Positions 51,121-61,714 are shown, counted from the stretch's first letter. The stretch: DNA of 64,000 bases from Bacteroidales bacterium UBA4293 (GCA_002395835.1 DGVD01000013.1:16387-80386); one strand, 5' to 3'. Made by a program: numbers and translations. Notes: generated by a model not told the origin, from the letters alone.

Positions 51121-51513
51121 CTATTTTTTAGCTGCCTGCCCAGCTTTTGGACGCTTAGCACCATACTTAGAACGACGTTGTGTACGGTTAGCCACACCTG
51201 CAGTATCCAAAGTACCACGAACGATATGATAACGAACACCTGGAAGGTCCTTTACACGACCACCGCGGACAAGCACGATTGAGTGCTCCTGCAGATTATG
51301 GCCTTCTCCTGGAATATAGGAGTTTACTTCCTTTGAATTTGTCAAACGAACACGAGCGACTTTACGCATCGCTGAATTAGGCTTCTTAGGGGTAGTGGTA
51401 TAGACACGCACACAAACACCACGACGCTGAGGACATGAGTCCAAAGCTGGTGACTTGCTCTTGTCTTCCAATACCTGACGGCCTTTTCTTACCAATTGAT
51501 TAATTGTAGGCAT
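51121..51513 (-). CDS. rpsL: 30S ribosomal protein S12
   Basis: This 130-residue protein begins MPTINQLVRKGRQVLEDKSK. The decoding-centre loops TTTPKKPNSA and GGRVKDLPGVRYH carry the normal lysines, so no streptomycin-resistance change of the usual kind is present. It is the first gene after the rpoC terminator and has its own promoter candidate. Confidence 0.98.
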   Translation of the reverse strand: MPTINQLVRKGRQVLEDKSKSPALDSCPQRRGVCVRVYTTTPKKPNSAMRKVARVRLTNSKEVNSYIPGEGHNLQEHSIVLVRGGRVKDLPGVRYHIVRGTLDTAGVANRTQRRSKYGAKRPKAGQAAKK

Positions 51514-51601
51514 TGTTTTTGTTTTTTTAATTATTATATATATTTTATTTATTATCTTATAGTTACGAAACGAAAGGACACAATAAGGCCATTTCGGGCT
51601 G

Positions 51602-51609
51602 CAAAGGTA
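51602..51609 (-). promoter_or_regulatory. Candidate promoter (-7) of the rpsL operon
   Basis: TACCTTTG on the minus strand matches TAnnTTTG and would give a leader of about 80 bases before rpsL. The -33 region has no good TTTG at the standard spacing. The 293-base rpoC-rpsL gap holds no other gene. Confidence 0.55.
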
Positions 51610-51749
51610 CGAAACATTTTTGGAAATTCATTTGTTTAAAGTTCAATTTTTTAATAGCAGGATGCATTTTTAAATGTTAGAGCTCCAAAATTAAGATTAT
51701 TTAACTATATAAAGAGCTTTTAACCTTCAACATCAAACTTTAGCAAATA

Positions 51750-51783
51750 AATAAAGGGAGTTCCCTGATGAGATCTCCCTTTA
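51750..51783 (-). terminator. Terminator of the rpoBC operon
   Basis: AAAGGGAG (51753-51760) pairs with CTCCCTTT (51775-51782), with a 14-base loop, and ends on the minus strand in TTTATTTATTTG. It lies 24 bases past the rpoC stop. Confidence 0.75.
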
Positions 51784-51806
51784 ATTAGTATACCTATTAT
51801 AGTATA

Positions 51807-54800
51807 TTATTCTACACTATTATAGTCCAAAACGGTCTTACGATTTGCCATCATCCTGTCATAGTCCTCTTTAGAACCTACGACTATCTTATCAAACTCA
51901 CGTTGACCGGTACCAGCTGGTATCAAGTGACCGCAGATTACATTCTCTTTCATTCCCTGCAAATAATCTGTCTTATAGCGAATAGCTGCTTCGTTCAAGA
52001 CCTTAGTAGTTTCCTGGAATGAAGCTGCAGACATAAAGCTAGAAGTCTGCAAAGCTGCACGGGTAATACCCTGGAGAATCTGAGTTGATGTGGCAGGAAC
52101 TGCATCACGAGTCTGAACCAATTTCTTGTCACGACGCTTCAAAAGACTATTCTCATCACGGAGTTTACGAGCAGTTACTATCTGGCCCTTCTTCAAATTT
52201 TCAGAATCGCCAGCATCCGTAACAACCTTCTTGCCCCAGATACGATCATTCTCTTCCATGAATTCTTGCTTATCTACAACTTCCTGCTCCAGGAATCTTG
52301 TATCACCAGCTTCATCAATCTGAACTTTACGCATCATCTGACGAACTATAATCTCGAAATGTTTGTCATTGATCTTCACACCCTGAAGGCGATAAACATC
52401 TTGAACTTCATTCACAATATACTCCTGAACAGCTGTTGGGCCCTTAATAGCCAAAATATCTGCAGGAGTGATCGCGCCATCTGAAAGTGGAGTACCTGCA
52501 CGAACATAGTCATTCTCTTGTACAAGAATCTGCTTAGACAATGGAACAAGATATTTCTTCTCCTCACCAGTCTTTGATGTCACAGTAATCTCACGATTGC
52601 CACGTTTCACTTTACCCATTGTAATTTCACCATCAATTTCAGAAACAACAGCAGGGTTTGACGGATTACGAGCCTCGAATAACTCTGTAACACGTGGAAG
52701 ACCTCCAGTAATATCACCAGCCTTACCTACAGCACGTGGAATCTTAACCAAAGTGTCACCTGTTTTAACAATTTGGCCATCTTCCACTGTCACGTGACCA
52801 CCCACAGGGAAGTTATAGGTTCTAATCACTTCACCATTCTCATCAAGAATATGAGCAGCTGGAGCTATAGCTTTATTACCCTTTGGTTCAATAATGATAA
52901 TTTCACGCAAACCTGTAGCCTCATCACTATCTACACGATAAGATTCACCCTCTTTCATTCCTTCAAATGAAATCTTACCGCCGTTTTCTGTCACAATAAC
53001 AGCATTAAATGGATCCCATTTTGCGATGAGTTTACCAGATTCAACAATTTCACCATCAACAGCATACAATGTTGAACCATATGGCACACTCTGAGTAGAA
53101 AGTATTATACCAGTATGAACATCAACGAAACGAACCTCTGCTAAACGACCTACAACAATCTTAGCAGGATTTCCTTCTTCATCTGTTATATCTACAGTTC
53201 GAAGTTCTTCAAATTCCAAACGACTGGCATTCTTTGCTACGATAGTGGCATTGGCTGCTGCATTAGCTGCTGTACCACCGGCATGGAATGTACGCAGTGT
53301 CAACTGGGTTCCTGGCTCACCGATAGATTGTGCAGCAATAACACCAACAGCTTCACCTTTCTGAACCATCTTATGAGTTGCCAAATTTCTGCCATAGCAT
53401 TTCATGCAAACACCTTTCTTAGACTCACAGGTCAATACTGAACGTATCTCCACACTTTCAATTGGAGATTTTTCAATCTTATCTGCTATCTCCTCGGTGA
53501 TCTCTTCGCCACCAGCTACTAAAAGTTCGCCAGTAGTAGGATGTATCACGTCATGTACTGATACACGACCCAAAATACGCTCTCCTAAAGATGCTATTGT
53601 TTCATCACCATTTTTCAAAGCAGTGCAAACCAATCCTCGCAATGTACCACAATCCTCTTCATTAATGATCACATCATGAGATACATCGACAAGACGACGA
53701 GTCAGATAACCAGCATCGGCAGTCTTCAAAGCAGTATCGGCCAAACCCTTTCGAGCACCATGAGTAGAAATAAAATACTCGAGCACAGACATACCTTCCT
53801 TAAAGTTAGAAAGGATAGGGTTCTCAATAATCTGATTACCTTCTGCACCAGCCTTCTGAGGTTTAGCCATCAGACCACGCATTCCGGAAAGCTGACGGAT
53901 CTGCTCTTTAGAACCACGGGCACCTGAGTCAAGCATCATATATACAGCATTGAATCCCTGATCAGCCTCTTTCATAGTCTTCATCAAGATATTGGACAGA
54001 TCATTATTAACATGTGTCCAAGCATCAATAACCTGATTGTAACGCTCATTATCTGTGATGAATCCCATGTTATAGTTCATCATAATCTGGTCAACTTCTT
54101 CATTTCCTCGACGAATAAGTTCTTCCTTCTCCTTAGGAATAATAATATCATCCAAGTTAAATGACAAACCACCTTCGAATGCCAAACGATAGCCTAGATT
54201 TTTAATACCATCCAAGAAAGAACAAGCACGTGCTACACCTACTACCTTAATAACATTGGCAATCAGATCACGAAGTGTCTTTTTTGAAATTACTTCATTG
54301 AAGAAACCTACTTCTTCTGGAATAACTTCATTGGCAATTACACGGCCTACTGAAGTTTCTCTAAGGACTGGCTTCAAAACTCCATCTTCATCCAAATCCT
54401 TGACCACAACCTTAACGATTGCATGGATATCTACCTTTCCTTCATTATATGCAATTAAAGCCTCTTCTGGTCCATAGAATGTATGTCCTTCACCCTTGGC
54501 GCCCTTACGAAGCTTGGTAATATAGTACAAGCCCAACACCATATCCTGAGAAGGAACTGTAATAGGAGCACCATTTGCAGGATTAAGGATATTATGTGAT
54601 TGAAGCATCAAAATTTGTGCTTCCAAAATTGCTTCATTACTCAATGGTAAATGAACTGCCATCTGGTCACCATCAAAGTCTGCATTGAACGCTGTACATG
54701 CTAAAGGATGCAACTGAATAGCCTTACCTTCAATCATTTTCGGCTGGAAGGCCTGAATACCCAAACGGTGCAAAGTAGGTGCACGGTTCAAAAGTACTGG

Positions 54801-56099
54801 GTGGCCCTTCATGACATGTTCCAAAATATCCCAAATAACTGGATCTTTACGATCGACAATCTTTTTGGCACTTTTTACTGTCTTAACTATACCACGCTCT
54901 ATCAGTTTTCTGATGATAAATGGTTTATAAAGTTCTGCGGCCATTAATTTTGGAAGGCCACACTCACCCATCTTCAATTCTGGTCCAACTACAATTACAG
55001 AACGAGCTGAATAGTCAACACGTTTACCTAAAAGATTTTGACGGAAACGACCTTGCTTACCTTTCAAAGAGTCTGACAATGATTTCAGAGGACGATTAGC
55101 CTCACTCTTTACTGCTGAGCTCTTACGACTATTGTCAAACAATGAATCTACTGCTTCTTGAAGCATACGCTTCTCATTGCGTAGAATGACCTCAGGAGCC
55201 TTAATCTCAATCAATCTCTTCAAACGATTGTTACGAATGATCACGCGACGATATAAGTCATTTAAATCAGAAGTAGCAAAACGTCCACCATCCAGAGGTA
55301 CCAATGGACGAAGATCAGGAGGTGTGACAGGCACATTCTTTATAATCATCCATTCAGGTTTATTCATGCCACGACTAGAGCGGAAAGCCTCTACAACCTG
55401 AAGACGCTTCAATGCCTCTGTCTTACGCTGCTGAGAAGAGTCAGAGTTTGCCTGATCACGCAATTGGAATGACAAAGCATCCAGATCCAAACGAGACAAT
55501 AATATCTCTATTGCCTCTGCACCCATCTTAGCGATGAACTTGTTAGGATCTGAATCCTCAAGCATATCATTATTTGGGAATTTATCCAGGATGTCTACAT
55601 ACTCTTCTTCAGTCAAGAGATCATAGATTTGGTAAGGCTCCCCATCAGCATTTTTAGCATTACCAGGTTGTATAACAACATAACGCTCATAGTAAATAAT
55701 TGCATCAAGCTTCTTTGAAGGGATTCCCAACAGATATCCTATCTTATTAGGTAAACTACGGAAATACCATATATGAGCCACGGGAACAACCAATTCGATA
55801 TGGCCCATACGCTCACGACGAACCTTCTTTTCTGTAACCTCTACACCACAACGATCGCAGACAATTCCTTTATAACGAATTCTCTTATACTTACCGCAAT
55901 GACACTCATAATCCTTGGTTGGACCGAAAATTCTTTCACAAAACAAACCATCACGTTCTGGCTTGTATGTACGGTAGTTGATAGTTTCTGGCTTCAACAC
56001 CTCACCACTGGACATTTCCTGAATTTCTTCCGGGGATGCCAAACCAATGGTAATCTTCGTAAAATTACTCTTTATCTTATTATCTTTTCTAAAAGCCAT
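51807..56099 (-). CDS. rpoC: RNA polymerase beta' subunit
   Basis: This 1430-residue subunit has the N-terminal zinc ribbon (CHCGKYKRIRYKGIVCDRCG), the active-site motif NADFDGDQMAVH that holds the catalytic magnesium, and the second zinc site near CESKKGVCMKCYGRN. Length agrees with other Bacteroidetes. It lies 28 bases after rpoB. Confidence 0.98.
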   Translation of the reverse strand: MAFRKDNKIKSNFTKITIGLASPEEIQEMSSGEVLKPETINYRTYKPERDGLFCERIFGPTKDYECHCGKYKRIRYKGIVCDRCGVEVTEKKVRRERMGHIELVVPVAHIWYFRSLPNKIGYLLGIPSKKLDAIIYYERYVVIQPGNAKNADGEPYQIYDLLTEEEYVDILDKFPNNDMLEDSDPNKFIAKMGAEAIEILLSRLDLDALSFQLRDQANSDSSQQRKTEALKRLQVVEAFRSSRGMNKPEWMIIKNVPVTPPDLRPLVPLDGGRFATSDLNDLYRRVIIRNNRLKRLIEIKAPEVILRNEKRMLQEAVDSLFDNSRKSSAVKSEANRPLKSLSDSLKGKQGRFRQNLLGKRVDYSARSVIVVGPELKMGECGLPKLMAAELYKPFIIRKLIERGIVKTVKSAKKIVDRKDPVIWDILEHVMKGHPVLLNRAPTLHRLGIQAFQPKMIEGKAIQLHPLACTAFNADFDGDQMAVHLPLSNEAILEAQILMLQSHNILNPANGAPITVPSQDMVLGLYYITKLRKGAKGEGHTFYGPEEALIAYNEGKVDIHAIVKVVVKDLDEDGVLKPVLRETSVGRVIANEVIPEEVGFFNEVISKKTLRDLIANVIKVVGVARACSFLDGIKNLGYRLAFEGGLSFNLDDIIIPKEKEELIRRGNEEVDQIMMNYNMGFITDNERYNQVIDAWTHVNNDLSNILMKTMKEADQGFNAVYMMLDSGARGSKEQIRQLSGMRGLMAKPQKAGAEGNQIIENPILSNFKEGMSVLEYFISTHGARKGLADTALKTADAGYLTRRLVDVSHDVIINEEDCGTLRGLVCTALKNGDETIASLGERILGRVSVHDVIHPTTGELLVAGGEEITEEIADKIEKSPIESVEIRSVLTCESKKGVCMKCYGRNLATHKMVQKGEAVGVIAAQSIGEPGTQLTLRTFHAGGTAANAAANATIVAKNASRLEFEELRTVDITDEEGNPAKIVVGRLAEVRFVDVHTGIILSTQSVPYGSTLYAVDGEIVESGKLIAKWDPFNAVIVTENGGKISFEGMKEGESYRVDSDEATGLREIIIIEPKGNKAIAPAAHILDENGEVIRTYNFPVGGHVTVEDGQIVKTGDTLVKIPRAVGKAGDITGGLPRVTELFEARNPSNPAVVSEIDGEITMGKVKRGNREITVTSKTGEEKKYLVPLSKQILVQENDYVRAGTPLSDGAITPADILAIKGPTAVQEYIVNEVQDVYRLQGVKINDKHFEIIVRQMMRKVQIDEAGDTRFLEQEVVDKQEFMEENDRIWGKKVVTDAGDSENLKKGQIVTARKLRDENSLLKRRDKKLVQTRDAVPATSTQILQGITRAALQTSSFMSAASFQETTKVLNEAAIRYKTDYLQGMKENVICGHLIPAGTGQREFDKIVVGSKEDYDRMMANRKTVLDYNSVE

Positions 56100-56127
56100 A
56101 ATTCTTTATTTTTGTAAAGAGTTTATA

Positions 56128-59100
56128 CTAATCCAAAACTACACTCAGACCAAGTCCTCTCAACTCATGGAGTAATACATTCAAAGACTCTGGTATACCA
56201 GGGGTAGGCATAGGTTCACCCTTAACAATAGCTTCATATGCCTTTGAACGACCTACTACATCATCAGACTTAATGGTCAGGATTTCTTGGAGTACATGTG
56301 CTGCACCAAATGCCTCTAGTGCCCAAACCTCCATCTCTCCAAATCTCTGACCACCGAACTGGGCCTTACCACCAAGTGGTTGCTGAGTAATCAATGAATA
56401 AGGACCGATAGAACGCGCATGCATCTTATCTTCTACCATATGACCTAATTTCAACATATAAGTCACACCTACTGTAGCTGGTTGGTCAAATCTTTCACCT
56501 GTACCACCATCATAAAGATACATTGAGCAATAACGTGGCAAACCTGCCTTATCAGTCCATGTACACAAATCATCAAGTGAAGCACCATCGAAAATTGGAG
56601 TCGCAAACTTAACACCTAATTCTTTTCCCGCATATCCAAGCACGGCCTCAAAAATCTGGCCAATATTCATACGAGAAGGCACACCCAGTGGGTTCAATAC
56701 AATATCTACTGGAGTTCCATCTGCTAAGAATGGCATATCCTCATCTCTTACGACACGAGAAACAATACCCTTATTTCCATGGCGACCTGCCATTTTATCA
56801 CCAACACCAATCTTACGTTTTTTAGCGATGTAAACTTTGGCCATCTTGATAATACCTGCAGGAAGTTCATCACCAATTGTGATAGCATTTTTCTTACGCT
56901 TTAGCTCGGCATCTTTTTGCTTGTAACACTTGATGTAATTTAAAATCAAAGTGCGAATTAATTCGTTTGTATGAGCATCAGCGGTCCACTTACCAAGTTG
57001 CACACAAGTGAAATCCAAAGGCATCAAATCTTTACGAGTAATTTCTGCACCTTTAGCAATAATGTCTGCACCTAAATAATCCTTGATACCAATAGAAGGT
57101 TTACCTTCGGTCAGTTTAAGCAACTTATCTACTAGAATATTCTTCAAGTCATTGCATGCTTTTTCATACTCTTCATCCAGCTTCTGCAATTGAACTTTAT
57201 CAGCAGCCTTGTCGCTTCGAGTCTTAATAGCCTTTGAATATAAACGCTTGTTGATAACCACTCCACTCAAAGAAGGAGAGGCCTTCAAAGACGCATCTTT
57301 AACATCACCGGCCTTCTCACCGAAAATGGCACGGAGCAATTTCTCTTCTGGAGAAGGATCGCTTTCACCCTTTGGAGTAATCTTACCGATCATGATATCG
57401 CCAGGCTGAACGCGAGCTCCGATGCGAATTATACCTTGCTCATCAAGGTCTTTAGTCGCATCTTCACCTACATTAGGGATGTCAGATGTAAACTCCTCCA
57501 TTCCACGCTTAGTCTCACGTACTTCCAAAGAATACTCATCAACATGAACTGATGTTAGCAAATCCTCGCGAACGACACGTTCACTTAGAACAATAGCATC
57601 CTCATAGTTGTATCCTTTCCAAGGCATATAAGCTACTAATAGATTCTTCCCTAATGCCAACTCACCATTAGCTGTGGAGTAACCCTCAGTAAGAATGTCA
57701 CCTTTTTCAACACGCTGGCCAACTTCACAAATAGGACGAAGGTCTATAGTCATATTTTGATTAGTACGACGGAATTTAGGTATTTCATATTCCTTCAAAG
57801 CAGGTTCAAAACTTACAAACTCTTCCTCCTCTGTCCGGTCATACTGAATGCGAATTGTAGTAGAGTCAACATATTTTACAAGGCCTGGACCTTCAGCAAC
57901 AATCATTGTACGTGAATCTTCACATACTTGCTTTTCTATACCAGTACCTACAATAGGAGCTTCTGTGCGAAGCAATGGAACGGCCTGACGCATCATGTTA
58001 GATCCCATCAATGCACGGTGAGCATCGTCATGCTCCAAGAATGGAATCAAAGATGCAGCAATAGAGGCAATCTGCTGTGGAGATACATCCATCAGATTTA
58101 CTTCAGATGGTGGCACTACAGGATAATCTGCATCTTGACGACATTTAACCTTGGTACGAATAAATGTTCCATCATCATTTAATGGAGCATTACCTTGGCC
58201 AATAATCAAACCTTCTTCTTCCTCTGCAGTCAGATATTGAATACCATTATCAGACAGATCAACCCTAGAATTCTCCACTTTGCGATAAGGAGTTTCTATG
58301 AAACCAAGACTATTAATCTTTGCATATACACAAAGTGAAGATATCAAACCGATATTTGGACCTTCTGGAGATTCAATTGGACACAAACGACCGTAGTGAG
58401 TATAGTGCACGTCACGGACTTCAAATCCTGCACGCTCACGTGACAAACCACCAGGGCCTAATGCAGACAAACGACGCTTATGGGTAACTTCAGCTAAAGG
58501 ATTTGTCTGATCCATGAACTGAGACAACGCATTTGTTCCAAAGAATGAATTAATAACAGAGGATATAGTCTTTGCATTAATCAAATCGGTTGGAGTGAAA
58601 ACCTCATTGTCACGTACATTCATACGCTCACGAATCGTTCTGCTCATACGAGCCAAACCAATAGAGAACTGATTAGCCAACTGCTCTCCTACCGTACGAA
58701 CACGACGATTACTCAAATGGTCAATATCATCAACTACAGCCTTTGAGTTTACTAACTCAATCAAGTATTTGATAATTTCAATAATATCTTCTTTAGTAAG
58801 AACACGTACATCATTTGAAGTAGATAAACCTAACTTCCTGTTTATACGATAACGTCCTACCTCACCCAAGTCATATCGCTTCTCTGAGAAGAAAAGGTTA
58901 TTGATAACCTCACGTGCACTTGCATCATCTGCAGGATCAGCACTTCTTAACTGACGATAAATATACAGTACTGCCTCTTTTTCTGAGTTAGAAGGGTCTT
59001 TCTGCAAGGTATTGAATATAATGGAATAATCACTTGCATTTGTTTCTTCTTTGTGAATCAGAATGCTCTGAATGCCACTCTCAACAATCTCGTCAATATG

Positions 59101-59940
59101 ATGCTCTTCAAGTTCTGTTTCACGCTCTATAATTACTTCATTACGTTCAATAGAAACAACCTCACCTGTATCTTCGTCTACAAAATCTTCTGTCCAACTT
59201 TTCAGGACACGAGCAGCTAACTTTCTACCAATATATTTCTTCAGGTTTGTCTTATTAGCCTTTACCTCTTCAGCAAGGTTAAAGATTTCAAGTATATCCT
59301 TATCGTTTTCATAGCCAATAGCACGCAACAACGTTGTCACTGGTAACTTTTTCTTACGATCGATGTAAGCATACATAACATTGTTAATGTCTGTTGCAAA
59401 TTCAATCCAAGAGCCCTTAAAAGGAATAATACGTGCAGAATACAACTGAGTACCATTAGCATGAACGCTTGATCCAAAGAAAACACCAGGAGAACGATGC
59501 AACTGAGAAACTACAACACGCTCAGCACCATTGATAACAAAGGTACCATTATCTGTCATATAAGGAATTGGACCCAGATATACATCTTGAATCACCATAT
59601 CAAAATCCTCATGATCAGGGTCAGTACAGTAAAGCTTTAACTTTGCCTTCAAAGGTACACTATATGTAAGGCCACGCTCTAAACACTCCTGGATGGAGTA
59701 ACGAGGTGGATCTATATAATAGTCCAAAAATTCCAGTACAAAGTTATTACGGGTATCTGCAATTGGAAAATTTTCTGCAAACACCTTATAAAGGCCATCA
59801 TTCTTACGCTCCTCAGGCGGTGTGTCCAACTGAAGAAAATCTCTAAAAGATTTCAGCTGCACATCCAAGAAATCCGGATATGCCATTGGCGCCTTAACTG
59901 ATGCAAAGTTTATTCTCTGGTTATCTTTGTTAGAAGCCAT
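56128..59940 (-). CDS. rpoB: RNA polymerase beta subunit
   Basis: This 1270-residue subunit has the rifampicin-pocket segment (LSQFMDQTNPLAEVTHKRRLSALGPGG) with the wild-type residues, so no common resistance change is present. The catalytic and C-terminal regions are intact. A 92-base gap with a terminator-like hairpin separates it from rplL. Confidence 0.98.
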   Translation of the reverse strand: MASNKDNQRINFASVKAPMAYPDFLDVQLKSFRDFLQLDTPPEERKNDGLYKVFAENFPIADTRNNFVLEFLDYYIDPPRYSIQECLERGLTYSVPLKAKLKLYCTDPDHEDFDMVIQDVYLGPIPYMTDNGTFVINGAERVVVSQLHRSPGVFFGSSVHANGTQLYSARIIPFKGSWIEFATDINNVMYAYIDRKKKLPVTTLLRAIGYENDKDILEIFNLAEEVKANKTNLKKYIGRKLAARVLKSWTEDFVDEDTGEVVSIERNEVIIERETELEEHHIDEIVESGIQSILIHKEETNASDYSIIFNTLQKDPSNSEKEAVLYIYRQLRSADPADDASAREVINNLFFSEKRYDLGEVGRYRINRKLGLSTSNDVRVLTKEDIIEIIKYLIELVNSKAVVDDIDHLSNRRVRTVGEQLANQFSIGLARMSRTIRERMNVRDNEVFTPTDLINAKTISSVINSFFGTNALSQFMDQTNPLAEVTHKRRLSALGPGGLSRERAGFEVRDVHYTHYGRLCPIESPEGPNIGLISSLCVYAKINSLGFIETPYRKVENSRVDLSDNGIQYLTAEEEEGLIIGQGNAPLNDDGTFIRTKVKCRQDADYPVVPPSEVNLMDVSPQQIASIAASLIPFLEHDDAHRALMGSNMMRQAVPLLRTEAPIVGTGIEKQVCEDSRTMIVAEGPGLVKYVDSTTIRIQYDRTEEEEFVSFEPALKEYEIPKFRRTNQNMTIDLRPICEVGQRVEKGDILTEGYSTANGELALGKNLLVAYMPWKGYNYEDAIVLSERVVREDLLTSVHVDEYSLEVRETKRGMEEFTSDIPNVGEDATKDLDEQGIIRIGARVQPGDIMIGKITPKGESDPSPEEKLLRAIFGEKAGDVKDASLKASPSLSGVVINKRLYSKAIKTRSDKAADKVQLQKLDEEYEKACNDLKNILVDKLLKLTEGKPSIGIKDYLGADIIAKGAEITRKDLMPLDFTCVQLGKWTADAHTNELIRTLILNYIKCYKQKDAELKRKKNAITIGDELPAGIIKMAKVYIAKKRKIGVGDKMAGRHGNKGIVSRVVRDEDMPFLADGTPVDIVLNPLGVPSRMNIGQIFEAVLGYAGKELGVKFATPIFDGASLDDLCTWTDKAGLPRYCSMYLYDGGTGERFDQPATVGVTYMLKLGHMVEDKMHARSIGPYSLITQQPLGGKAQFGGQRFGEMEVWALEAFGAAHVLQEILTIKSDDVVGRSKAYEAIVKGEPMPTPGIPESLNVLLHELRGLGLSVVLD

Positions 59941-59971
59941 ATAATTTTTATTAACGTACTACTTATTAGAC

Positions 59972-60012
59972 ACAAAAAGGTAAAGAACCCTCATCCAGAG
60001 GATCCTTTACCT
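59972..60012 (-). terminator. Attenuator-like hairpin between rplL and rpoB
   Basis: AGGTAAAG (59978-59985) pairs with CTTTACCT (60005-60012), with inner CCTC/GAGG pairs, and is followed on the minus strand by TTTTTGTG. Placed 21 bases past the rplL stop, it probably ends part of the transcripts so that L7/L12 is made in excess over RNA polymerase, as in E. coli. Confidence 0.8.
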
Positions 60013-60032
60013 ATATATTAAAGAAGTATTAA

Positions 60033-60407
60033 TTACTTAACCTCAATCTCAGCACCTGCTTCTTCCAAAGCCTTCTTCAAAGCCTCAGCTGCAGCCTTAT
60101 CGATGCCTTCCTTCAAAGTGCTAGGTGCACCATCAACTAAGTCCTTTGCTTCCTTCAAACCAAGACCGCAAGCTTCCTTAACTGCCTTTACAACCTGAAG
60201 CTTAGCAGCACCAGCGCTCTTCAATACTACATCAAATGAGGTCTTTTCCTCCTCAACTGCAGCAGCAGCTGCAGGACCAGCAGCAACAGCAACAGCTGCA
60301 GCAGCAGGCTCAATTCCATACTCATCCTTAAGGATGGTTGCAAGTTCATTAACTTCCTTAACTGTCAAGTTAACAAGAGTTTCAGCAATAGCTTTTAAAT
60401 CTGCCAT
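60033..60407 (-). CDS. rplL: 50S ribosomal protein L7/L12
   Basis: This 124-residue protein has the N-terminal dimerisation helices, an Ala-rich hinge at about 35-52 and the C-terminal factor-binding domain (GLGLKEAKDLVDGAPSTLKEG). It forms the ribosomal stalk with L10. Confidence 0.98.
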   Translation of the reverse strand: MADLKAIAETLVNLTVKEVNELATILKDEYGIEPAAAAVAVAAGPAAAAAVEEEKTSFDVVLKSAGAAKLQVVKAVKEACGLGLKEAKDLVDGAPSTLKEGIDKAAAEALKKALEEAGAEIEVK

Positions 60408-60453
60408 GATTGTATAATTTTAATTTGTTTTTTACTTTAATTTGATAATTTGA

Positions 60454-60975
60454 TTATTCTGGTCTTTCACCCAAAGTCTTAAGCACACCATGAATAGTGG
60501 TGCCGCCAGACTGCAAAGCAGAAAGAACATTCTTTGCTGGTGACTGCAACAGAGCAACGATGTCTGCAATAACTTCGTTCTTACTCTTAATAGCAGCTAA
60601 AGCATTGAGCTGATCAGCACCCACATAAGCGCTTTCCTCAGCATAAGCACCCTTCAAACCTGGGAAACCATCCTTGTTCTGTACATCCTTCAGCAACTTA
60701 GCTGGAGCATTTGCTACCTTTGAGAACAATACAGCAGTAGTACCCTTTAGGCAAGAAAACAAAGGTTCATAGTCACCTTCTAGATTCTGCAGAGCCTTAT
60801 GAAGTAATGCATTCTTAACAAGAACCATCTTCACATCTGCACCAAAGCATTTTCTGCGCAAGCTACTTGTTGCAGCAGAATCCATGCCTGTTACGTCTAC
60901 AAGATAGAAATGACCATATTCTTTTACAAGTTCAGTAAGGGATGCTATTACACTTACTTTATCTTCCTTTTTCAT
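60454..60975 (-). CDS. rplJ: 50S ribosomal protein L10
   Basis: This 173-residue protein anchors L7/L12 on the ribosome. It begins MKKEDKVSVIASLTELVKEY. AAAGGAGG upstream of the ATG is a complete Shine-Dalgarno sequence. The gap from rplA is only 21 bases, so a long L10 leader like that of E. coli is not possible here. Confidence 0.98.
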   Translation of the reverse strand: MKKEDKVSVIASLTELVKEYGHFYLVDVTGMDSAATSSLRRKCFGADVKMVLVKNALLHKALQNLEGDYEPLFSCLKGTTAVLFSKVANAPAKLLKDVQNKDGFPGLKGAYAEESAYVGADQLNALAAIKSKNEVIADIVALLQSPAKNVLSALQSGGTTIHGVLKTLGERPE

Positions 60976-60996
60976 TTAATTGATTCCTCCTTTAAT

Positions 60997-61695
60997 TTAG
61001 TTCTCGTCAATTGATTTAGGGTCAACTTTAATACCCTTACTCATAGTACTAGAAAGATAAATACTCTTAATGTATGTACCCTTAGCTGCTGATGGCTTCA
61101 GCTTATTGATTACATCAATAAAAGCTTTAGCATTCTCACGGATAGCCTTTGGTTCGAAGGAGACCTTACCAATTGAAGTATGAACAATACCAGTCTTGTC
61201 AACCTTAAAATCAATCTTACCCTGCTTTACCTCTCTAACAGCTTTAGCAACATCCATAGTTACTGTACCGCTTTTTGGGTTTGGCATCAAACCACGAGGA
61301 CCAAGGATACGACCTAAGGCACCAATCTTACCCATAATAGATGGCATTGTGATGATAACATCTACATCAGTCCACCCACCTTTAATCTTTTCGATATATT
61401 CGTCCAGACCAACATAATCTGCACCTGCTTCCTTAGCGGCAGCTTCGGCATCTGGTGTACAGAGGCACAATACTCTTACGACCTTTCCTGTTCCGTTTGG
61501 CAGTGAAACAACACCACGAACCATTTGGTTTGCTTTACGAGGATCTACACCCAAACGTACATCAATATCCAAAGAAGCATCAAACTTGGTAAAAGTAATT
61601 TTCTTAACCAATTCTGCAGCCTCTGAAAGAGTATACGCCTTACCTGCTTCAACCAAACCTGCAGTCAACTTTTGATTTTTTGTCAGTTTACTCAT
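60997..61695 (-). CDS. rplA: 50S ribosomal protein L1
   Basis: This 232-residue protein has the L1 signature around IGALGRILGPRGLMPNPKSG. L1 forms the mobile stalk near the E site. It lies 19 bases after rplK. Confidence 0.98.
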   Translation of the reverse strand: MSKLTKNQKLTAGLVEAGKAYTLSEAAELVKKITFTKFDASLDIDVRLGVDPRKANQMVRGVVSLPNGTGKVVRVLCLCTPDAEAAAKEAGADYVGLDEYIEKIKGGWTDVDVIITMPSIMGKIGALGRILGPRGLMPNPKSGTVTMDVAKAVREVKQGKIDFKVDKTGIVHTSIGKVSFEPKAIRENAKAFIDVINKLKPSAAKGTYIKSIYLSSTMSKGIKVDPKSIDEN

Positions 61696-61714
61696 TTTAA
61701 TTGAAGATTATAAG

